Shown in pieces: positions 25,393-32,458 of a stretch of 33,768 bases of DNA. Below the pieces are notes generated by a model. It had not been told where the DNA came from and did no database searches. It saw only the letters and a list, made by a program, of their open reading frames with translations. Source of the stretch: Thermaceae bacterium (lineage in GTDB: Bacteria; Deinococcota; Deinococci; Deinococcales; Thermaceae); assembly GCA_015478585.1 (NCBI GenBank), contig JADMIM010000037.1, forward strand, positions 1-33,768, read 5' to 3'. The stretch's first letter is position 1; each line of letters starts with the position of its first letter. The position numbers and the translations under genes are program-made.

Positions 25393-26697
25393 ATGAAGTG
25401 GTGGAAGCGCATCGAGGTGCGATTGGCGCTGTTGATGACACTGGTAGCGGTGTTTACCAACATCATCACCTTTGGTGTTGCCGACTACCTCAATCAGCAG
25501 CGCTTCAAGGAGTTGCCCGGCGAGGTGCGAGATTTTTTGCTGCGCGAGAATACCCATCCTTTGCCCTTTGATTTCTCGGTACAGCTCGAGCAGCGCCTGG
25601 CCTCTGGCAAGGAACTTGCGGTGCGACTACTGCCGCTAGACTCCAGCGGAAAAATCACCCTGTTGCTGCGCCCCCTCGAGGGGCCAAATTCACCTGTAGA
25701 GCGCTTTGTAACAACTCCGCCACCTCCACACGAGGGCAGTTTTCGGGCTCGCTTGCAGCAGGGCTTGCTGATTGGCACCCTGATCTCGGTGGGGTTGGGT
25801 ATCTTGCTAGCCCTGATTTTTGCCCGCCGCCTGGCGGGGCCGCTGGAGGTTATCTCGCGGGCGGCGGGCCGCTTGGCCGAGGGGGACTTGAGCGCCCGTA
25901 TTGACCGGGTGCGCGGCGAGGACGAGGTCGCCCTGCTAGCCCGCAACTTCAACCATATGGCAGCCTCGTTGGAGGGCTTAGAAAGCGAGCGCAAAGCCAT
26001 GATTGCCGATATCGCCCACGAACTGCGCACTCCCCTGACCATCATGCAAGGCCGCCTCGAGGCCATCCAAGACGGGGTGGCCCGGCTCGAGATGGGCGAG
26101 ATTGACCGCCTGCACAACCAGGCCAAGCTGCTCTCGAGGCTGGTCGAAGACCTGCGCACGCTCTCCCTGGCGGATGCGGGCAAGCTCACCTTGCTGCGCC
26201 GTCCACTGGATTTGCGCGAGGTGATCGAGAGCGAGGTGGGCAGTTTTCAGGCCCAGGCCGCAGCCAAACAAGTGCGTCTGGAGACCCAGCTCCCAGTCCA
26301 ATCCCTGACCCTCAAGGGCGACCCCGACCGGCTGACCCAGGTGATTGGCAATCTCCTCGCCAACGCCCTGACCCACACCCCCCCAGGTGGCACGGTGCGG
26401 CTATTGGCCCAGCAGCAAGGCCAGCAACTGATCATGAAGGTGCAGGACACCGGCCCTGGCATTGCTCCCGAAGCCCTGTCTAAGGTTTTTGACCGGTTTT
26501 ACCGGACTGAGGGTTCGCGCTCCCGTCAGACCGGCGGTAGCGGCTTAGGGCTTTCGATTGTCAAGGCTCTGGTGGAGTTGCACGGTGGGAAAATCAAGGC
26601 CGCCAATCGCTCTACGGGAGGGGCCGAGTTCGAAGTTAACCTGCCGCTAGGAAGTACCGATGGAGCCTCGAGGAAAACCACTACTGCTTTGGGATAA
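25393..26697 (+). CDS. Sensor histidine kinase, partner of the efflux-linked regulator
   Basis: The 434-residue inner-membrane kinase has helices at residues 11-30 and about 122-145 flanking a periplasmic sensor of about 90 residues. A HAMP domain (RRLAGPLEVISRAAGRLAEGDLSARI) follows. H209 in DIAHELRTPLTIMQG is the phosphorylated His. The ATPase domain shows NLLANALTHTPPGG, DTGPGIA, FDRFYR and GGSGLGLSIVKALVELHGG. I chose ATG 25393 (MKWWKRIEVR), preceded by GGTGGGA, over an upstream ATG that overlaps the regulator gene. The layout is BaeS-like. It probably senses envelope damage or a pump substrate and phosphorylates the upstream-encoded regulator. Confidence 0.92.
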   Translation: MKWWKRIEVRLALLMTLVAVFTNIITFGVADYLNQQRFKELPGEVRDFLLRENTHPLPFDFSVQLEQRLASGKELAVRLLPLDSSGKITLLLRPLEGPNSPVERFVTTPPPPHEGSFRARLQQGLLIGTLISVGLGILLALIFARRLAGPLEVISRAAGRLAEGDLSARIDRVRGEDEVALLARNFNHMAASLEGLESERKAMIADIAHELRTPLTIMQGRLEAIQDGVARLEMGEIDRLHNQAKLLSRLVEDLRTLSLADAGKLTLLRRPLDLREVIESEVGSFQAQAAAKQVRLETQLPVQSLTLKGDPDRLTQVIGNLLANALTHTPPGGTVRLLAQQQGQQLIMKVQDTGPGIAPEALSKVFDRFYRTEGSRSRQTGGSGLGLSIVKALVELHGGKIKAANRSTGGAEFEVNLPLGSTDGASRKTTTALG

Positions 26698-26704
26698 AAG
26701 TTGG

Positions 26705-26785
26705 GCTGAGTTGTAGAGAGCCAAAGGTCAAAAGCTATACCAGGACGGCATAGTTGCCCTATCAGGAAACACTGTCCAGGAGGTA
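26705..26785. repeat. Dispersed hairpin repeat, copy C
   Basis: The core at 26740-26780 (CCAGGACGGCAT ... ACTGTCCAGG) lies between two convergent kinase genes. A left flank with the familiar words GAGCCAAAGGTCAAAAGCT precedes it. It is the shortest composite of the four copies. Confidence 0.75.
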
Positions 26786-26811
26786 AGTCGCTACGGGCTG
26801 GGTAGAAGGTA

Positions 26812-28200
26812 TCAAGCAATTTTGACCCACAGGCTAGCTTGCAGGCCGGGTTTGTCGGATTTCAGCTCGAGCCAACCGCCGTGGACTTGGGCTACTTGGG
26901 CCACCACGCTCAGGCCCAGGCCGCTACCTGAAACCCTGGTTCCCGGAGCACGGTAAAAGGCTTCGGTGGCCCGCATCAGGGCTTCGGGCGACATTCCCGG
27001 CCCATTGTCCCTCACGCTGAGGATGGCGAAAGTGGGGTGGGGCGAGGGGTTGAGCCCCCGGGCTTCTCTGGCCCCGGCTTTTTGGGCGGCCTGGCTGGCT
27101 AGGGGCGCTGGCCCTGGCTTGACCTCCAGCGATACCCTGGCCTCGGCTCCGGGTGCGTGTTTTCTGGCGTTGTTGAGCAGATTAACTAGGGCTTGGCGCA
27201 GCAATATGGGGTCGCCGGAAAGCTCGAGGTGAGCGGGCCCCAGATAGGGGACTCCGGCTTTTTCGGCCACTTCTCTAGCGATCTCGGCCAGGTCGAGGCC
27301 CACCTGTTGGGAGCGCCCTTCGCGGGCCAGGGTCAGCAGGGCTTCGCTAAGGCGGGTCATGCGCTCGACCTCTTGGCTCACCACCTGCAAGGTTTCCTCG
27401 GCGCTGGCTTGCTGGTGGGCATACGAACCCAGTTGCAGACGCATGGCCGCCAGGGGAGTGCGCAGCTCGTGGGCGGCGTTGCGGGTGAACTCGGTCTCGC
27501 GCTTGAGAAAGGCCGAGAGCCGCTCCATCATCTCGTTGAAGGTTTGGCTGAGTTTGCCCAACTCGCCTCCCCTGGCTTCGGGCACGCGCAGCGAGAGGTC
27601 GCCGGAGTGGGCTACTTTCTGGGTGGTCTCGAGCAAATGCTGCAAGGGCCGCAGGGCTGGGCCGCTCAACCACCAGGCCGTCAGAGCGCCCAACAGCGAT
27701 ACCAGCAACACCGTGAAGATCACCGTCTGACGGTAATTGCTCAGGCTCGAGGCCACCGGCTGGGCCTGAAGGGCGGCTTGCAGGTAGATACCGGGGGCCA
27801 CCACCAGCTTTCCCACCCGCCAATCGCCATACGAACGCACTTCTATAGAGCCATCGGCGATGCCAGAGGCCGAGGGCAAGGGAATCTCGCTGGAGAAATC
27901 GCCCCACGTCCGCACGGCGACTCCGTTTTGTATCAGCCGCGCACTGGCTACCCGGCCCGAAAACGGCTCACCCATCCCCATCCCCATCCCCAGGCTCCGG
28001 CCTGGTCCACCTGGAGGCATGCCGCGCTCCTGCTCGAAATGCAACTGCCCCATGATTCGCCCCACATAAGCGCTCAGGTCGCGGTCTAGGGTGGCAAACA
28101 ACAAGCGCTCGAAGCTCAGATAGCCAAAAATCCCTTGAGCCAATAGGGCCAGGGCAATCGCGGTGGCGATGAATAAGGCCAGGCGTAAGCGTAGGGTCAT
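26812..28200 (-). CDS. Sensor histidine kinase with Met/Gly-rich sensor loop
   Basis: The 462-residue kinase has membrane helices at residues 7-27 and about 158-179. The periplasmic loop between them contains MPPGGPGRSLGMGMGMGEPF (61-80), with several Met residues and few aromatic ones. HAMP follows (ALRPLQHLLETTQKVAHSGDLSLRV), then H244 in NAAHELRTPLAAM. The ATPase domain has NLLNNARKHAPG, DNGPGMS and SGSGLGLSVVAQVAQVHGG, with an inserted Ala/Pro linker of about 30 residues before DNGPGMS. Met-rich periplasmic segments can bind copper or silver in the CusS type of sensor; that is a guess here. It overlaps its regulator gene by ATGA. Confidence 0.9.
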   Translation of the reverse strand: MTLRLRLALFIATAIALALLAQGIFGYLSFERLLFATLDRDLSAYVGRIMGQLHFEQERGMPPGGPGRSLGMGMGMGEPFSGRVASARLIQNGVAVRTWGDFSSEIPLPSASGIADGSIEVRSYGDWRVGKLVVAPGIYLQAALQAQPVASSLSNYRQTVIFTVLLVSLLGALTAWWLSGPALRPLQHLLETTQKVAHSGDLSLRVPEARGGELGKLSQTFNEMMERLSAFLKRETEFTRNAAHELRTPLAAMRLQLGSYAHQQASAEETLQVVSQEVERMTRLSEALLTLAREGRSQQVGLDLAEIAREVAEKAGVPYLGPAHLELSGDPILLRQALVNLLNNARKHAPGAEARVSLEVKPGPAPLASQAAQKAGAREARGLNPSPHPTFAILSVRDNGPGMSPEALMRATEAFYRAPGTRVSGSGLGLSVVAQVAQVHGGWLELKSDKPGLQASLWVKIA

Positions 28201-28871
28201 GAGGCCTCAGGGGGCTCGAGGCCCAACCGGTAGCCTCCCGGCGCGGTATATACCACCTCTGGGCCGAGCTTGTTGCGCAGGTGATGCACGTATACCTTGA
28301 CCACACCGGGGTCGGAAGCCTCTTCGCCCCAAACCAAGTCGGTGAGTTCCTCGGGGCTATAGACCCGCCCTGGAGAGAGGGCCAGTCGCTCCAGCAGGGC
28401 ATATTCACGGCTGCTCAGCTCTACTAAGGTGCCTGCCCAGCGAACCGCACGGCTGGTCAGGTCGAGCTCGAGTGGCCCCTTGACGATGCGGCTGGCACGC
28501 ACCTCGCTGACCCGCCGCAGCAAGGCCCGTACCCGTGCCAGCAACTCCGGCAGGTCGAAGGGCTTGACCACGTAATCGTCACCGCCTTCGTCGAGACCCA
28601 TGACCCGGTCGGCCAGGGCATCCCTGGCGGTCATGAACAAAATTGGCCCTTTGTAGCCCGCCGCCCTAGCCTCTTTAGCCAAGATAAAGCCGCCGTCTTG
28701 GCTCTCGGGTACGCGCACGTCTAAGAGCATCAAGTCCGGCTCGGTTTCGGCCAGGCGCTCGCGGGCTTGACTCAGGTCGAGGGCGTGGTAGACGCTATGG
28801 CCCAGCGATTCCAGCGCCCGGATCACGGGGCGGGCGATATTGGGTTCATCCTCGAGCAGCAGCAGTCGCAT
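28197..28871 (-). CDS. OmpR-family response regulator of the second two-component system
   Basis: The 224-residue regulator has LLLEDEPNIARPV, phospho-acceptor D51 in LMLLDVRVPESQDGG, Thr-Ala in FMTARDALADRV, and Lys in DDYVVKPFDLPEL. Its winged-helix domain includes ELSSREYALLERLALSPGRVYSPEELTDLVWGEE, VKVYVHHLRNKLG and APGGYRLG. It resembles QseB/CusR/CopR-type regulators. It shares an ATGA junction with the kinase and is divergent from the exported Met/Gly-rich protein gene, with paired 11-bp repeats in the spacer that it probably binds. Confidence 0.92.
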   Translation of the reverse strand: MRLLLLEDEPNIARPVIRALESLGHSVYHALDLSQARERLAETEPDLMLLDVRVPESQDGGFILAKEARAAGYKGPILFMTARDALADRVMGLDEGGDDYVVKPFDLPELLARVRALLRRVSEVRASRIVKGPLELDLTSRAVRWAGTLVELSSREYALLERLALSPGRVYSPEELTDLVWGEEASDPGVVKVYVHHLRNKLGPEVVYTAPGGYRLGLEPPEAS

Positions 28872-28899
28872 AGCTTCAAGGATAATCCTCGGCCCGGCT

Positions 28900-28957
28900 G
28901 GTTATGGCCCGGTTATGCCTCATAGGGGTCTCACGGCTTCGTAACCGCTTGATAACT
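28900..28957. promoter_or_regulatory. Two opposed pairs of 11-bp repeats, putative regulator sites
   Basis: On the plus strand GGTTATGGCCC and GGTTATGCCTC are adjacent (28900-28921). On the minus strand GGTTACGAAGC (28946-28936) and AGTTATCAAGC (28957-28947) are likewise adjacent. Each pair has an exact 11-bp step and shares the GTTAY core. They sit midway between the divergent regulator and exported-protein genes, as expected for one OmpR-family regulator acting both ways. Confidence 0.55.
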
Positions 28958-29014
28958 CTCCCCAGCCACACTGACCCTTGGAAGCAGTCCGAACTGCTCC
29001 TAAAGGAGAACAAC

Positions 29015-29698
29015 ATGAAGAAAAACATGCTTTACATTGGGCTTACCGCTCTAACTTTGAGTTTAGGTGGGGGGCTTATTCTCTCCCAGACGGTGCTGGC
29101 CCAGACCACCCAGACCACCCCCACCCAGCGGGCAGACTATGCCCAGGTCTACCTCGAGCAACTCGCCGCCGCTTTGGGCGTAGACGTGACCAAGCTCAAG
29201 GCCGCGCTACAGACTGCCGGTAACGCCACCATAGACCAGGCCCTCAAAAACCAGGACATCACCCGTATCCAGGCGGATCGGATGCGTCAGGCTTTGCAAA
29301 ATGGTGGGCTGGGATTCTTTGGGCGGGGCATGTTTGGGCGAGAAGATATGAACCACGGCTTTGGCCCCGGAGGTGGGGGCGAAATGGGCATGGGGATGAT
29401 GGGGGTTCGCCCAGGCTTCGATGACTCAGGATTTGCGGTGGCAGCCAAGGCTCTGGGCATGACTGCTCCCGACCTTGCCACCCAGCTTCGCTCGGGCAAA
29501 ACCCTCAGCGACGTTGCCAAGGACAAGGGCGTGAATGCCCAGACCGTAAAGGATGCCGTGCTAGCCGCGCTCAAGACCCGGCTGCAACAGGCCGTGACGG
29601 CGGGCCGCCTGAGCCAGGCCCAGGCCGACCAGATTCTGGCTAACGCCCAGCAAGACCCCAACTTTGGTCTTTTCCCAGGGTGGGGGATGGGGCACTAA
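29015..29698 (+). CDS. Exported protein with Met/Gly-rich central segment
   Basis: The 227-residue protein has a signal peptide (MKKNMLYIGLTALTLSLGGGLILSQTVLAQ). Two helical modules of similar type follow: YLEQLAAALGVDVTKLKAALQTAGN..ITRIQADRMRQAL (46-94) and AAKALGMTAPDLATQLRSG..LQQAVTAGRLSQAQADQIL (142-208). Between them lies a Gly/Met/His-rich stretch (GMFGREDMNHGFGPGG to MGMGMMGVRPG, 105-133). AAAGGAGAA precedes the chosen ATG. Similar two-module exported proteins occur in several bacteria without known function. Its divergence from a two-component system whose sensor has the same MGMGM pattern suggests a periplasmic metal-binding or stress role, which is inference. Confidence 0.75.
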   Translation: MKKNMLYIGLTALTLSLGGGLILSQTVLAQTTQTTPTQRADYAQVYLEQLAAALGVDVTKLKAALQTAGNATIDQALKNQDITRIQADRMRQALQNGGLGFFGRGMFGREDMNHGFGPGGGGEMGMGMMGVRPGFDDSGFAVAAKALGMTAPDLATQLRSGKTLSDVAKDKGVNAQTVKDAVLAALKTRLQQAVTAGRLSQAQADQILANAQQDPNFGLFPGWGMGH

Positions 29699-29704
29699 GT
29701 CGAG

Positions 29705-29814
29705 CAAAGAGCTAAACGCAAAAAGCTGAAGGCCGAGAGCCAAAAGCTAAATACAAAGAACTAAAAAGCTACACCAGGACGGTATAATTGTCTTATCAAA
29801 AAATACCGTCCTGG
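29705..29814. repeat. Dispersed hairpin repeat, copy D (best-preserved hairpin)
   Basis: The core at 29774-29814 has perfect 12-bp arms, CCAGGACGGTAT and ATACCGTCCTGG, around a 17-nt loop. The left flank repeats AAAGCTGAAGGCC-like words (GAGCTAAACGC, AAAAGCTGAAGGCCGAGAG, CCAAAAGCTAAATAC). It lies between the exported-protein gene and the dioxygenase gene. Confidence 0.85.
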
Positions 29815-29857
29815 ACACTTTTGGCTCGAGGGCCAAAAACTGCTGGAGGAGGTAGTT

Positions 29858-30577
29858 ATGGACAACGATGATCTTCCGGTAGGCCGGGTGTTGAGTCGCC
29901 GCGAGGCGATAGCGCTTGTGGGTTCGGCAGGAGTGGCGCTGGTGGGGGGTTCTGGGCTGGCTCTGGCCCAATCTAGTTCCAGTGCTAGGATGTGCGTGGT
30001 GCGTCCGCAGCAGACCGAGGGTCCTTATTTCGTGGACGAAAAGCTCAACCCCTCAGATATACGCTCCGACCCCACCACCGGGAAAGTCAAAGAGGGTGCG
30101 CCTCTACGGCTGAAGTTTGGGGTTTACAAAATTGGCTCGGCCTGTACCCCCTTGGCTGGAGCCATGATAGATGTCTGGCACTGCGACGCGCTGGGGGTTT
30201 ATTCCGATGCCAGCGACCCCAGCTTCAATTCCAAAGGCCAGAAGTTTTTGCGCGGCTATCAAGTTACCGATGCGGGGGGAGTGGCCCAGTTCAGCACCAT
30301 TTATCCCGGCTGGTATAGAGGCCGCACGGTACATATTCACTTCAAGATTCGCACTTCGGGCTCGAGCCCCCACGAGTTCACCTCGCAACTGTATTTCGAC
30401 GATGCCCTCAGCGATAAAGTCCAGGCTAAGCCCCCTTACAGCGCCAAGAGCCAGCGCACCATGCGCAACCAAGATGACGGGATTTACCGTAGCGGTGGAG
30501 ATCAACTGATGCTAGCGGTTAGCCCAGTGGCGGCGGGCTATGCGGCAACCTTCAATATTGGGTTGCAAATGACCTAG
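29858..30577 (+). CDS. Tat-exported intradiol ring-cleavage dioxygenase-like protein
   Basis: The 239-residue protein starts with a twin-arginine-type signal (LSRREAIALVGSAGVALVGGSGLALAQ). The mature domain belongs to the intradiol (catechol/protocatechuate) dioxygenase family, which splits catechols between the hydroxyls with Fe(III). Expected ligands are visible: Y115 in LGVYSD, Y153 in YPGWYRGR, and H159 and H161 in RTVHIHF. TEGPYFVDEKL and DVWHCDALG are family features. Tat export suits a cofactor loaded in the cytosol. GGAGGAGG lies before the ATG. Physiological substrate is unknown; exported members are thought to act on plant- or polymer-derived aromatics. Confidence 0.88.
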   Translation: MDNDDLPVGRVLSRREAIALVGSAGVALVGGSGLALAQSSSSARMCVVRPQQTEGPYFVDEKLNPSDIRSDPTTGKVKEGAPLRLKFGVYKIGSACTPLAGAMIDVWHCDALGVYSDASDPSFNSKGQKFLRGYQVTDAGGVAQFSTIYPGWYRGRTVHIHFKIRTSGSSPHEFTSQLYFDDALSDKVQAKPPYSAKSQRTMRNQDDGIYRSGGDQLMLAVSPVAAGYAATFNIGLQMT

Positions 30578-30707
30578 CCGTATTGCTACGCCCTGCACAG
30601 TTGACTCCAGACACCCGATACTCGCAAAGACTGCAATAGCTATCGCGGTGATCTGATTTTTGCTGCCCCCTAAAATCTCAGTCTGGCTCGACAAATATAC
30701 CCGCACC

Positions 30708-30739
30708 CCCCCAGGTTCTTTGCGAAAACCGCTCTAGGT
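30708..30739 (+). repeat. GAAAACCGCT dispersed motif, copy 5 (32-bp form)
   Basis: It has core TGCGAAAACCGCTCTAGG and one mismatch to copy 4. It lies downstream of the dioxygenase gene in a spacer of about 490 bp. Confidence 0.75.
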
Positions 30740-30740
30740 C

Positions 30741-31030
30741 TTACCCGACTTGTAAATACGGTCTATCCAGTGGCCGTATTTTATTGTGCCCTCATAGATG
30801 CTCTAAGTCGCGCCATGGTGAGGTTGCCGGGAAGGATATTTTGCTGCCCCTCCAGGTTAGCTCGGGTAGCCGCTTTGCGGCTATGGCGCGGTCCCCGCAG
30901 AGCACTAGGCCCACCTGTTCCGGCAAAGCCCAGGTTACGGGCAGAGCACTAGGCCCACAGGGCCGGGCTTTGCCCGTGCGAGCGGCTTTGCACTGTGCGC
31001 ATCTCCTGATGTCGCTCTCCTTCTCTCAAT
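30741..31030. other. Gene-free, repeat- and hairpin-rich leader region
   Basis: GCAGAGCACTAGGCCCAC occurs twice (30897-30914 and 30941-30958). GGCAAAGCCC (30922-30931) and GGGCTTTGCC (30965-30974) are exact inverted repeats that bracket the second copy. AGCCGCTTTGCGGCT is a further small hairpin near 30870. The region is dense in possible base pairing and precedes the cytochrome-b-like gene. I recognise no known riboswitch core and support no coding frame here. Confidence 0.4.
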
Positions 31031-31057
31031 CGGGGTAAGTCTGCAAGACTTACCCCG
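31031..31057. promoter_or_regulatory. Perfect 12-bp inverted repeat just before the cytochrome-b-like gene
   Basis: CGGGGTAAGTCT and AGACTTACCCCG flank a 3-nt centre, ending 11 nt before the ATG at 31069. It occupies the place where a ribosome site would be, and none is visible. It could be an operator or a translational hairpin. It is not a typical terminator because no T-run follows on either strand. Confidence 0.55.
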
Positions 31058-31068
31058 GAAAAACTTAG

Positions 31069-31563
31069 ATGGATAGTATCCTCGGTCTGGCTTTCCTTTT
31101 TGCTTTCCAGCCAAGGTTTACTGGGCTGCCCGTTCACGAGTGGATGGGGCTGAGCTTGGCTGGGGTGGTGCTGATACACCTGCTGCTGGGTTGGAACTGG
31201 GTGGTCAATATCAGCAAGAAGCTCTTGGGCAAACTGCCTGGTCAGACCCGGTTGCTCTACGTGGTGAACCTGGCCTTGCTGCTGGCCTTTGTGGGGGTTG
31301 CGGTAACGGGAGTCCTAGTTTCCAAGGTGGTGTTTCCTCACGCCGGAGAAAATCGCGCCCTGCTGGGGGTTCACCGGCTCTTTGCCAACGGCATTCTGCT
31401 GCTGATGGCCCTGCACCTGGCGCTCAACTGGCAGTGGGTAGTGAACCTCTGGAACAAGTACGCGGTTCAGCCCCGGACAGCTCGCCGTGCCCTTAAGCCT
31501 CAACCTTCCTCAGCCCCAGTGGTGGTGTACCTGCCCCGGCAGGGCTCGGGAGAAGCCCGTTAG
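31069..31563 (+). CDS. Cytochrome-b561-like four-helix membrane protein (DUF4405 type)
   Basis: The 164-residue protein has four predicted membrane helices with paired His residues: HEWMG and HLLLGWNWVVN in the first half, HRLFANG and HLALNWQWVVN in the second. The repeated H-x10-NWxWVVN pattern indicates an internal duplication. Two His per helix pair could ligate heme b, as in small cytochrome b561 and DUF4405 proteins that pass electrons across the membrane. The C terminus is a basic, Pro-rich cytosolic tail. It has no Shine-Dalgarno, and a strong hairpin lies just upstream. The next gene follows after 9 nt and may be a partner. Confidence 0.8.
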   Translation: MDSILGLAFLFAFQPRFTGLPVHEWMGLSLAGVVLIHLLLGWNWVVNISKKLLGKLPGQTRLLYVVNLALLLAFVGVAVTGVLVSKVVFPHAGENRALLGVHRLFANGILLLMALHLALNWQWVVNLWNKYAVQPRTARRALKPQPSSAPVVVYLPRQGSGEAR

Positions 31564-31572
31564 GAGGAATAT

Positions 31573-31887
31573 ATGTCGCGCAAATGGATTCCCGCACTAT
31601 TGTTCGTGGCGGTGTTGGTGTCTAGGGGTATCTGGCTGTATCACTCAGGAGCGCTTCCGTTTATGCCTAACCACCGTACTCCTCAAGGGATAAGTCCCTC
31701 GAGTGCCCCTCAGTTCCCTGCTGGACAGGGGTTCAGGGGTAGGGGAAATGCGGCTCAGCCTTGGCAAATGTTGCCACAACTGCTAGGCGACCTCTGGTTT
31801 ATCACCTCGAGCATCACCGCCGTGCGTTGGCTTCAAGCCCTGGCCCGGCGGCAGCCCAAACCTGTGGTCAGCAGGGCTGCGGCCTGA
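31573..31887 (+). CDS. Small membrane protein of unknown function, paired with the cytochrome-like gene
   Basis: The 104-residue protein has an N-terminal helix (WIPALLFVAVLVSRGIWLYHSG) that is either a signal anchor or an uncleaved signal. A Pro/Gly/Arg-rich loop follows (residues 30-65), then a weaker hydrophobic segment QMLPQLLGDLWFITSSITAVRWLQALARR. TAGGAGG lies before the ATG, and the gene starts 9 nt after the cytochrome-b-like gene, so they form an operon. I do not recognise a family. Confidence 0.65.
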   Translation: MSRKWIPALLFVAVLVSRGIWLYHSGALPFMPNHRTPQGISPSSAPQFPAGQGFRGRGNAAQPWQMLPQLLGDLWFITSSITAVRWLQALARRQPKPVVSRAAA

Positions 31888-31929
31888 CTTTGTTCAGATG
31901 GAAGCAGTGTTCCTCAAAAGGGTACTGCT

Positions 31930-32364
31930 TTATTGGTGCCCGATACGGCCCAGGTGGGTGTCCTGAAATGCGGTAGGCAGCTTTAGCCCGTAGCCAAGAA
32001 AGCGATCCCAGCCGATATGGGCCAGAATTAATACCCCAGCCAGAATGAGCGAGGGATTGTGAATAACCAGTCCCAGAGCTAACAGAACAGCAGACAGGGG
32101 ATAGCTGTGGACGAGGTTGTAGACGGTAGCCCCAATTCTCGAACCCGCCGCGTAGCCTAGCATGGACAAGTCAGGACTTAGGAGCAGCAGGGCAAACAGC
32201 CACCAACTGCCGCCCAGCGCCAGCCAAGCCCACAGACCCCCCACGAATACGGCGATCCCCTCGAGCCGCAACAACAGCGCCGGATTGGTAAAAAAGCTCA
32301 TCACTGCCTTTTGCTGCTCAACTTCCGCTCCGACTCGCCAATTGCCGTGCTGGGTGATCTTCAT
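31930..32364 (-). CDS. DUF4260-like membrane protein
   Basis: The 144-residue protein has about four membrane helices and the pattern ALLLRLEGIAVFVGGLWAWLALGGSWWLFALLLLSPDLSMLGYAAGSRIGA followed by YNLVHSYPLSAVLL and ILAHIGWDRFLGYGLKLPTAFQDTHLGRIG. That matches the DUF4260 family as I remember it; function is unknown. I chose ATG 32364, with GAGGAG upstream, over an in-frame start at 32382 that would run into the palindrome. It is divergent from a TetR regulator that very probably represses it. Confidence 0.8.
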   Translation of the reverse strand: MKITQHGNWRVGAEVEQQKAVMSFFTNPALLLRLEGIAVFVGGLWAWLALGGSWWLFALLLLSPDLSMLGYAAGSRIGATVYNLVHSYPLSAVLLALGLVIHNPSLILAGVLILAHIGWDRFLGYGLKLPTAFQDTHLGRIGHQ

Positions 32365-32379
32365 GACTTTCTCCTCGAG

Positions 32380-32402
32380 CAAGACTAACTTACTTAGTCT
32401 TG
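32380..32402. promoter_or_regulatory. 23-bp palindrome, probable TetR-family operator
   Basis: CAAGACTAA and TTAGTCTTG are perfect 9-bp arms around a 5-nt centre. The site lies just after the predicted transcription start of the leftward membrane-protein gene and before its ribosome site, so a bound repressor would block transcription. Confidence 0.65.
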
Positions 32403-32406
32403 ATGA

Positions 32407-32455
32407 CTAACACTGTACGTCTTGCATTCTGGATTGTCAAGGCTTACAGTGTTAG
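32407..32455. promoter_or_regulatory. Symmetrical divergent promoter region with inverted 11-bp arms
   Basis: CTAACACTGTA (32407-32417) and TACAGTGTTAG (32445-32455) are exact inverted repeats. Each contains TACAGT, the -10 of one of two face-to-face overlapping promoters. Rightward: TTGCAT (32422-32427), 17 bp, TACAGT (32445-32450). Leftward: TTGACA (32440-32435), 17 bp, TACAGT (32417-32412). Confidence 0.75.
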
Positions 32456-32458
32456 CAG

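Noticed and set aside
27193-28089. Nearly 300-codon plus-strand frame over the second histidine kinase
   Set aside because: It is antisense to a kinase with all conserved boxes.
30740-31060. Known riboswitch upstream of the cytochrome-like gene
   Set aside because: I could not match a cobalamin, TPP, SAM, FMN or glycine riboswitch core, so I report only unexplained structure.
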